A stretch of DNA of 17,657 nt from contig JBJXFX010000047.1 of the NCBI GenBank assembly GCA_046152925.1, positions 1 to 17,657 on the forward strand, given 5' to 3'. Each line of letters opens with the position of its first letter. The first letter of the stretch is position 1. Under the pieces are notes generated by a model. It made no database searches and was not told the DNA's origin. It worked only from the letters and a program-made list of their open reading frames with translations. This DNA is from CAMAUF01 sp046152925. GTDB lineage: Bacteria > Chloroflexota > Dehalococcoidia > Tepidiformales > Tepidiformaceae. The position numbers and the translations under genes are program-made. Shown piece by piece: positions 12,911 to 17,657 of the stretch.

Positions 12911-13402
12911 TTAAAAGCGCAGTCCGTGGCGTTCGATAAGCACGGCCGTCGCCTCGAAATCGAACTCGCAGCCGTAGCTCACCGCGATCGCGTTCAGCTC
13001 CTCGATCGTGGGTTCATGGTCGAGGGAGCCCATCTCGCGGAATGCATCCTCAAGCCCGGCCGGCGAGATGATCTCGAGCACCGACGCGGGCTCGCCGGTC
13101 GCGTTCCAGAAGGTGTTCCATTGCGCCCGCGGTTTGAAAACGAGGTCGCCAGGGCCAGCGACCACTTCGCACTCGCCCAGCTTGAACCCGACCGTGCCCG
13201 ACAACACGTAGGTGTACTGGTCGTGCGCTGGGTGCCGATGAACGGGGGCAGCCAGGGCATGAGGCTCGAACAGATGCTGGACGAGGGCGAAGCGACCGCC
13301 GGTGTCGGCCCCGTCGATCATAAACCGGTCGCGCACACCTGCGCTGCCGAGGAACTCCCCTTCGCTCGCGCCAAGGACTCTGGGATTGCGCTGCGCTGAC
13401 AC
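12911..13402 (-). CDS. cupin domain protein with an altered metal site
   Basis: A 163-residue single-domain cupin. Motif 1 reads VHRHPAHDQYTYVLSGTVGF (54-73): His55 and His57 are kept, but the usual Glu is replaced by Gln62. Motif 2 reads GDLVFKPRAQWNTFWN (85-100), where the usual metal-binding His is Asn96. The C-terminus (EPTIEELNAIAVSYGCEFDFE) resembles quercetin dioxygenase-like cupins. With only two clear ligands, it may bind metal differently or be a small-molecule sensor rather than an oxygenase. The GTG at 13402 follows AGGAGG by six bases, which fixes the start well below the end of the open frame. It is divergent from the LuxR-type regulator, which may control it, and lies upstream of the VWA gene. 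Confidence 0.85.
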   Translation of the reverse strand: MSAQRNPRVLGASEGEFLGSAGVRDRFMIDGADTGGRFALVQHLFEPHALAAPVHRHPAHDQYTYVLSGTVGFKLGECEVVAGPGDLVFKPRAQWNTFWNATGEPASVLEIISPAGLEDAFREMGSLDHEPTIEELNAIAVSYGCEFDFEATAVLIERHGLRF

Positions 13403-13426
13403 TGGCCACCTCCTGAGTGTCCGGTG

Positions 13427-13432
13427 AGCGTA
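13427..13432 (-). promoter_or_regulatory. possible -10 box TACGCT for the cupin gene
   Basis: TACGCT on the minus strand lies 24 bases upstream of the cupin GTG, leaving a short leader that includes its AGGAGG. No -35 is recognisable. It shares a 103-base divergent region with the LuxR-type gene. Confidence 0.3.
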
Positions 13433-13492
13433 CGCATCGCGTGAGTGGGCGCGGTATCCCAGAAAGGTGGCATCCTTTCGCCGGGCTCGCGC

Positions 13493-13498
13493 TAGGAT
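13493..13498 (+). promoter_or_regulatory. -10 box TAGGAT, leaderless-type, for the LuxR-type regulator
   Basis: TAGGAT is followed by GTCGGCG (seven bases) and the ATG at 13506. No Shine-Dalgarno sequence is present. This decides the start over an in-frame ATG at 13467, which lies upstream of the box. Confidence 0.5.
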
Positions 13499-13505
13499 GT
13501 CGGCG

Positions 13506-14636
13506 ATGGAAGACCAGCATGGTTTGGCGTTCGACCGGCTTGCGAACCTTGCGGGCTGCGCACGCGACGTGGCCTCAATCTGGCGAGGGGCCGCGGCGAT
13601 CCTCGCAAGCGTCGTGCCGCACCACCTGTCGCCATGCTGGTACACGCTCGACCCGGCTTCGCACCTGATCACGAGCCACTTTCAGGAGGGCTTACCGGAG
13701 TTCCCTGCAGAGTGGCTGACCGAGGAGTACTTCGGCGACGATGTGAACCAACTCGTGCAGGTCGCACGCTCTCCGGAGGGGCTCTCGACGCTCCACGAGG
13801 CGACGGACGGAGACCCGAGCCGCAGCCCACGCTGGCATCAGAACATGCGCTACGGTGGCGACCAAGAATTGATCCTCGCGCTGAAGACGCGCGATGGAGC
13901 GGTCTGGGGCGCAATGGGCCTGTACCGGGAGCCAGGCCAGCCGCTATTCAATGGCCACGAGCGCCAGTTCCTCCGGGCTGCGGCGCCCGTACTCGCCCAG
14001 GGCGTCCGCCGCGCGCTCCTCTTCGCCAGTGCTGGAGAGCCGGAGCAACCGGGCTCGCCGGCCGTGGTTATCGTGACGCGGGAGGGAGCGGCCCGGTCGA
14101 TCACTCCCACTGCAGGAGCGTGGTTGGCGGCGCTACCCGGTAGTTGGCGAACAGGAACGGCGCTCCCGCCCGCCGTGTTATCCGTCGCCTATCGCGCCGC
14201 CGGCAAGGTTGCCCCGGCCGACGCGACCGCGCGCACGACGACACGCGCGGGCAGCTGGGTCGAGCTCCACGGCATGGAACTCGAAGGGGCGCGCGGGGAC
14301 GTGGCGGTGATCATCGAGTCAGCCGCACCGCCTCGGATCTTCCAGCTGCTCGCCGCGGCGTATGGCCTCACGGAGCGCGAGCGGGAACTCACTGGGTTGG
14401 TCCTCCGGGGTTACTCGACCGCTGAGATCGCTAAGGCGCTCGTCGTTTCGCCCCACACGGTGCAGCAGCACCTCAAGAGCATCTTCGACAAGACGGGCGT
14501 TCGATCCCGGCGGGACCTGGTTGGGAAGGTGTTCTTTGCGCACTACGAGCCCCGGCTTCGGGAGAATGAGCGGCGAGTCGCCTCGGGCCGGCCGATCCGC
14601 GGCGGGCCAGCCGAGATGCCGCACGCGGCAGGGTGA
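13506..14636 (+). CDS. LuxR-family transcriptional regulator
   Basis: A 376-residue DNA-binding regulator. The C-terminal helix-turn-helix (about 288-345) is a standard LuxR/GerE domain: LTERERELTGLVLRGYSTAEIAKALVVSPHTVQQHLKSIFDKTGVRSRRDL. The N-terminal 280 residues look like a GAF-type ligand-sensing region (LILALKTRDGAVWGAMGLYREPGQPLF, with FNGHERQFLRAAAPVLAQGV following), without a phosphoacceptor receiver domain, so a small molecule rather than a kinase probably controls it. A tail of about 30 residues after the HTH is Arg/Pro-rich and probably disordered. The start at ATG 13506 rests on the TAGGAT box seven bases before it. It is divergent from the cupin gene, its most likely target. 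It ends 88 bases from the convergent DsbA-like gene. Confidence 0.9.
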   Translation: MEDQHGLAFDRLANLAGCARDVASIWRGAAAILASVVPHHLSPCWYTLDPASHLITSHFQEGLPEFPAEWLTEEYFGDDVNQLVQVARSPEGLSTLHEATDGDPSRSPRWHQNMRYGGDQELILALKTRDGAVWGAMGLYREPGQPLFNGHERQFLRAAAPVLAQGVRRALLFASAGEPEQPGSPAVVIVTREGAARSITPTAGAWLAALPGSWRTGTALPPAVLSVAYRAAGKVAPADATARTTTRAGSWVELHGMELEGARGDVAVIIESAAPPRIFQLLAAAYGLTERERELTGLVLRGYSTAEIAKALVVSPHTVQQHLKSIFDKTGVRSRRDLVGKVFFAHYEPRLRENERRVASGRPIRGGPAEMPHAAG

Positions 14637-14697
14637 CGGCGGGGCCGATGCGCGTAGAGTACGCCGTGTATGGCCGCCGCGATCGACATTTCGGGCT

Positions 14698-14723
14698 GAC
14701 GAAGCGCCGCCCCGCGCTTCGTC
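14698..14723. terminator. hairpin between convergent genes, possible terminator
   Basis: A perfect ten-base-pair stem (GACGAAGCGC at 14698-14707 with GCGCTTCGTC at 14714-14723) with a six-base loop sits one base past the DsbA-like gene's stop codon and 61 bases past the LuxR-type gene's stop. No T-tract follows in either direction, so it may act as a transcript-end stabiliser or weak terminator for both genes. Confidence 0.4.
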
Positions 14724-14724
14724 A

Positions 14725-15495
14725 CTACTTCGCCGCGGCAAGGGCGTCGTCGAGCAGCTTGCGCATCGCGGCGACGCCATTCGGACCGCCGGAGACCACG
14801 GTCGCGCCGACCACCCAAGTCGGCGTGCTGCGGATGCCGAGGGAGCTTGCTTCCCTCGCGGCGGCGGTGAGCTTCACGAAGGACGCCTCGGCACTAAAAC
14901 AGGCGACGAAGGCATCCTTGTCGGCGCCGGCCTCGACCGCGTAGGCGGTGAGCTTCTCTTCGCTGAAGCGGCCGGCGTTCAAGCGTTCGTCCTCCAATTG
15001 GCCGGCCTTCGCCTGTTCGAGGAAGAGGCGGTGGTGGTAGGGCCAGAACTTGTTCTGTTCAGCCATGCAGGCGGCCCCGATCCCGGCTTCGACCGACTCC
15101 GGGCCGAGGATCGGGAAATTCTTGAACTCGAGCCGGACTTTGCCCGTGAGCACGTATTCCGTGACGAACGTCTGCTCCAGGCCCAGGGTGTACTTGAGGC
15201 AGAAGGGACACTGAAAGTCTTCGTAGACCGCGACGGTGACCTTTGCGTCTTTCTTCCCGAGGAACATCCCGTCGATCAGTTCGGCGGGATAGGTCTTCGT
15301 CAGCGCTGAGAAGTCCTGCGCCGCAGTCGTCGTCGCAGGGGCGCGCGTCGCAGTGCGCTGCGCGGTCGCAGATGCGGCTGCGGTCGTCGGCTCAGGAGTG
15401 GTGTTCGCGTCATCGTCGTCATCGCCGCCGCAGGCGACACCCGCGAGTGCGACGGACGCCGTCAGCAGGGCGGCCCCCATCAGGCGCCGGATCAC
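14725..15495 (-). CDS. DsbA/BdbD-like thioredoxin-fold lipoprotein
   Basis: A 256-residue exported thiol-disulfide oxidoreductase-like protein. The N-terminus has a signal peptide (LMGAALLTASVALAGVAC) with a near-lipobox ending at Cys22, followed by an Asp-rich stretch and a Thr/Ala linker to about residue 60. The DsbA-type domain (about 65-256) has EDFQCPFCLKY with the CPFC active site at 96-99, the helical insertion, and the cis-proline loop IRSTPTWVVG (221-230). This is the thioredoxin_4/BdbD group, which forms or isomerises disulfides in exported proteins. It starts at GTG 15495, whose last two bases overlap the TGA of the upstream alpha/beta hydrolase (GTGA), so its translation is likely coupled. 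An ATG five codons in (15480) is an alternative. It uses Cys where the candidate selenoprotein has TGA. Confidence 0.9.
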   Translation of the reverse strand: MIRRLMGAALLTASVALAGVACGGDDDDDANTTPEPTTAAASATAQRTATRAPATTTAAQDFSALTKTYPAELIDGMFLGKKDAKVTVAVYEDFQCPFCLKYTLGLEQTFVTEYVLTGKVRLEFKNFPILGPESVEAGIGAACMAEQNKFWPYHHRLFLEQAKAGQLEDERLNAGRFSEEKLTAYAVEAGADKDAFVACFSAEASFVKLTAAAREASSLGIRSTPTWVVGATVVSGGPNGVAAMRKLLDDALAAAK

Positions 15496-16358
15496 GACGT
15501 CCCCCGATCGAGGAAGCGGTTCACGTGACCAATGAACGTCTCGAACTGGTCGTGGTGGACCCAGTGGCCTGCCGTGTCGACGCGGTGCACCTCGTAGCTG
15601 TGGAAGGCGCTGAGGTCGAGCTTATCGCCGAAGCGGACGCCCCAGCTTTCGGCGCCATAGAGGATCAGCATGGGGCACCGGATCTGGTTCCAGAGGTCAC
15701 GGGCGTCCTCCATGTTGAACTCGTAGGGCGAGCCAGCGTGGGTGTAGTTGTCGAACTTCCAGGTAACGCCGCCCGCCACCTTTCGTACGCCTTCGACGGT
15801 CAAATGACGGGCAAGTTCCGGTGAGAGGTGCTTGTTCGCCTCCACCATGCGATCGACGGCTTCGTCGATCGTCGCGTAGACGCGAGGTTCGCGGCCCTCC
15901 ATCTTGCGCATCGCCTCCATCCAGGCGCGCATCCGGACGTGTGCGGGGCGGCGGGGGCCGTTGTACCAGCCCATCCCGCCGAGACCCTCGATGGTGACGA
16001 TCTTGGCGACGCGTTCGGGCGCCGCTCCGGCGTATTCGAGGGCGACACCGCCACCGAGGGAGTGCCCGATCAGCACGTACGTCTCACGGCCGAGGTGTTC
16101 GCCGAGGGCATGGAGATCAAGGGCGTAGTCGATGAACGAGTAGTTGCCGCCGACCGACCAGGCCGAGTCCCCGTGACCGCGAAGGTCGAGCCCGTAGACG
16201 GCGTAACGGTCGACGAGGGCCGCGGCGGTGCGGTCCCAGCTGCGGGCGTGGTCGCGGGTGCCATGGACGAGGATGACCGCGGGCTTGCGCTCGTCGCCCC
16301 AGACGCAATAGCTCATTTCGAGGCGCTGGGACATGAAAGTGCGGCGTTCAGGAGTCAT
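15492..16358 (-). CDS. alpha/beta hydrolase
   Basis: A 288-residue cytoplasmic alpha/beta hydrolase. It has the oxyanion-hole HG motif in VILVHGTRDHARSWD (28-42), LDLRGHGDSAW (57-67) typical of epoxide hydrolase/lactonase-like members, the nucleophile elbow GHSLGG with Ser100, a possible acid near LYGAESWG (233-240), and His265 in AGHWVHHDQ. The acid residue is the least certain part of the triad. Substrate unknown. ATG 16358 is chosen because TACACT lies exactly seven bases upstream and the length fits; ATG 16334 is an alternative inside. Its stop overlaps the GTG of the DsbA-like gene, so the two form an operon, although one product is cytoplasmic and the other exported. Confidence 0.88.
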   Translation of the reverse strand: MTPERRTFMSQRLEMSYCVWGDERKPAVILVHGTRDHARSWDRTAAALVDRYAVYGLDLRGHGDSAWSVGGNYSFIDYALDLHALGEHLGRETYVLIGHSLGGGVALEYAGAAPERVAKIVTIEGLGGMGWYNGPRRPAHVRMRAWMEAMRKMEGREPRVYATIDEAVDRMVEANKHLSPELARHLTVEGVRKVAGGVTWKFDNYTHAGSPYEFNMEDARDLWNQIRCPMLILYGAESWGVRFGDKLDLSAFHSYEVHRVDTAGHWVHHDQFETFIGHVNRFLDRGTS

Positions 16359-16365
16359 GCGAGCA

Positions 16366-16371
16366 AGTGTA
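16366..16371 (-). promoter_or_regulatory. -10 box TACACT, leaderless-type, for the hydrolase-dsbA operon
   Basis: On the minus strand TACACT is followed by TGCTCGC (seven bases) and the ATG at 16358. No Shine-Dalgarno sequence is visible. The box and spacing are nearly identical to those of the VWA gene. The remaining 120 bases up to the phosphotransferase stop show nothing else. Confidence 0.48.
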
Positions 16372-16491
16372 GAGCGAGGCGCGCCAACGATTGGGAGCGC
16401 TCTGCGGAGCCGCAACGCAACGTGGGCGCAGTGGCAGGTTAGATCCTCACAACCACGGCCCGAGAACTCCAACCCGTCGCCGGACACCGGA

Positions 16492-17459
16492 CTACGACGA
16501 AAGGTCCGCCCGGCGCGACCACCAGGCCTCGGCGGCGGTCATTGCGCTCTCGGCCTCGCGGATGCCGCCGCCCACCAGGCCTGAGGTGGCAGCCCAGTGC
16601 AAGGGAATGAGGGCCATCGCTCCGGGAAGCCATCGGTGCTCGTCGGGAGTTAGCGGTTCCGGAGCCGTGCGTTCGTAGGCGTCGAGCAGTCGTCGCCACT
16701 CGATCAGTTCGCCGCTCGGTGCGAGCTGGTGCAGGCTGGCGGCGACGTGGTACAGCCGCTCCCTGACCCGCGCGAAGTCCAGGTCGAAGGTGACCCATGA
16801 GCCGTCGGGCAGTTCTCCCGTGTTGCCCAGTTTGTAGTCGCCATGAATCGGAGCGCAGGGCAGTTCCACCGCTTTCCGGAGATTGGAGAGCTCGCCAGCC
16901 AGTTGGCGCATCCGATGGACGACCGGCTCGCCACGGCGTCCGAGCCTTTGGCGTGTGAAGCCGATCGAGTACCACAGTTGGCTGAAGGTTCGGTGGTCGT
17001 CGAGGGGTTCGGGCGGGCTGGGCTCCCAGACCGATCTGAACGCGGTGTGAAGGCGTCCCAGTTCCTCGAAGAGGCGGATGGAGGAGTCCTCGTCCGGCCG
17101 CGGCTGCGCGTGCTCGATGAACTCCTCCAGCTCGGCCCAACGACCAGCGACCCTCAGGAGGTCGCGGCTCGAGATAGGCATCGGCCGAGCGACGCGGACT
17201 TGCGTGCCCCGGAAGCCGTTCCCGCAAGCGCCGCAGGCCCGCGACCCCTCCCACGGCGGACCCACGGCCGATGGACCCGGAGGACAACCGGCGGCTCAGG
17301 GTCGATCCGCAAGATGAGGTTGAACCCACCGCCGATGTCTGCCCATCCGGCCCCGCGCGCAACGCTGTCGATGAGCGCCGAGACGGCCGGGTCGTCTGGG
17401 CTCGCTCTCGGCCCAAACCAGCGCGGCAGGGCGGGAGGAGGGGTCGAGGCTTCGGTCAT
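16492..17459 (-). pseudogene. aminoglycoside phosphotransferase-family protein, broken by two +1 frameshifts
   Basis: Three frames together make one phosphotransferase-family (APH fold) protein. The first (17459 to about 17250) gives MTEASTPPPALPRWFG through GGFNLILRIDPEPPVVLRVHRPWV. The second, one base on, gives GVAGLRRLRERLPG. The third, again one base on, gives GTQVRVARPMPIS and the catalytic lobe with Brenner motif IHGDYKLGNTGE and FDLDFAR. The shifts fall in GGGAGGGG (17252-17245) and CCGGGG (17212-17207), about 40 bases apart. Removing one base at each makes 321 continuous residues, a normal length. The catalytic residues are intact, so either the gene died recently or the assembly has two homopolymer errors. 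Such kinases act on many small molecules, not only antibiotics; no resistance claim is made. It follows the LLM gene by 58 bases. Confidence 0.8.
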
Positions 17460-17517
17460 GACAACGGGCCACCAGCACACCCGAGGGAAGGGTACCGTTT
17501 GCGTGGTCGTGTGACGC

Positions 17518-17657
17518 TCACACCTTTGCCAGCACCGCCTCCGCGAAGCGCTCGAGGTTCGGGATGGCGTCTTTCGAGCTCCGGTAGAGCTGGATGACGA
17601 GCCGGTCGACGCCCACCTCCTCAAAGCGGCGGACGTCGTCGACCGTCAGGTCGGCGC
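17518..17657 (-). CDS. LLM-class flavin-dependent oxidoreductase, C-terminus (partial)
   Basis: The last 46 codons of a gene entering from beyond the right edge. The encoded tail DDVRRFEEVGVDRLVIQLY with NLERFAEAVLAKV is characteristic of the final helices of luciferase-like (LLM) flavin-dependent oxidoreductases (TIM-barrel, FMN or coenzyme F420). Catalytic regions are outside the window, so cofactor and substrate are unknown. The stop at 17520-17518 is followed by 58 bases before the phosphotransferase start, with no terminator seen, so the two may be co-transcribed. Confidence 0.7.
   Translation of the reverse strand, partial: ADLTVDDVRRFEEVGVDRLVIQLYRSSKDAIPNLERFAEAVLAKV

Noticed and set aside
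14655..14699. TAGAGT followed nine bases later by ATG and a nine-codon ORF (MAAAIDISG)
   Set aside because: It resembles the leaderless pattern, but the spacing is off, the ORF is tiny, and it runs into the hairpin between convergent genes. Probably chance.
17207..17252. Programmed ribosomal frameshifting in the phosphotransferase
   Set aside because: Two +1 shifts within about 40 bases and no family precedent that I know of make error or decay far likelier.
1..17657. CRISPR array, tRNA, rRNA, insertion sequence or prophage
   Set aside because: No spaced direct repeats, tRNA-like folds, transposase motifs or terminal inverted repeats were seen. The only tandem repeat is the short octamer array at 10217-10248.

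Overview
The window is a GC-rich, gene-dense piece of bacterial chromosome. I think a Chloroflexota-type organism is the best fit, because of the mix of a Uma2 nuclease, F420/FMN-type flavoproteins, HtpX, a HEPN/MNT pair, lipoproteins with long Ala/Thr/Pro linkers and a CoxE-type VWA protein. A GC-rich actinobacterial or Deinococcus-like relative cannot be excluded; no rRNA or other marker gene is present. I see no tRNA, rRNA, CRISPR array, IS element or phage genes. No gene-free stretch exceeds about 225 bases.

Layout. 1-2200: the 5' end of an unknown minus-strand gene, a Uma2-family nuclease (+), then on the minus strand a PPOX-family flavoprotein and a membrane-anchored thioredoxin-like protein. 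That reading frame carries an in-frame TGA exactly where the first Cys of the CxxC motif belongs, followed by a SECIS-like hairpin, so it is read here as a candidate selenoprotein. 2148-4470: htpX with a strong terminator (-) and, divergently, an acyl-CoA dehydrogenase (+). 4584-8834 (+): a GT2 glycosyltransferase overlapping an RmlC epimerase by ATGA, a lipoprotein alpha/beta hydrolase whose linker contains a dispersed palindromic repeat, a HAD-like protein, a histidine phosphatase and a small two-helix membrane protein. 8845-11407 (-): an acetyl-CoA hydrolase/transferase-family protein, a DUF6941-like protein and a mntA-hepT toxin-antitoxin pair. 11440-11631 (+): a small orphan antitoxin-like ORF divergent from mntA. 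11746-13402 (-): a CoxE-like VWA protein and a cupin. 13506-14636 (+): a LuxR-type regulator divergent from the cupin. 14725-17657 (-): a DsbA-like lipoprotein overlapping an alpha/beta hydrolase by GTGA, a phosphotransferase broken by two close frameshifts, and the C-terminus of an LLM-class oxidoreductase.

A cross-window pattern is that seven genes have a TANNNT -10-like box 6-7 bases before the start codon and no Shine-Dalgarno sequence, the signature of leaderless transcription. Other genes have clear AGGAGG-type sites or are translationally coupled. The two most checkable novelties are the Sec-thioredoxin candidate (1342-2043) and the leaderless-promoter set. All functional calls come from reading motifs; no database search was run.
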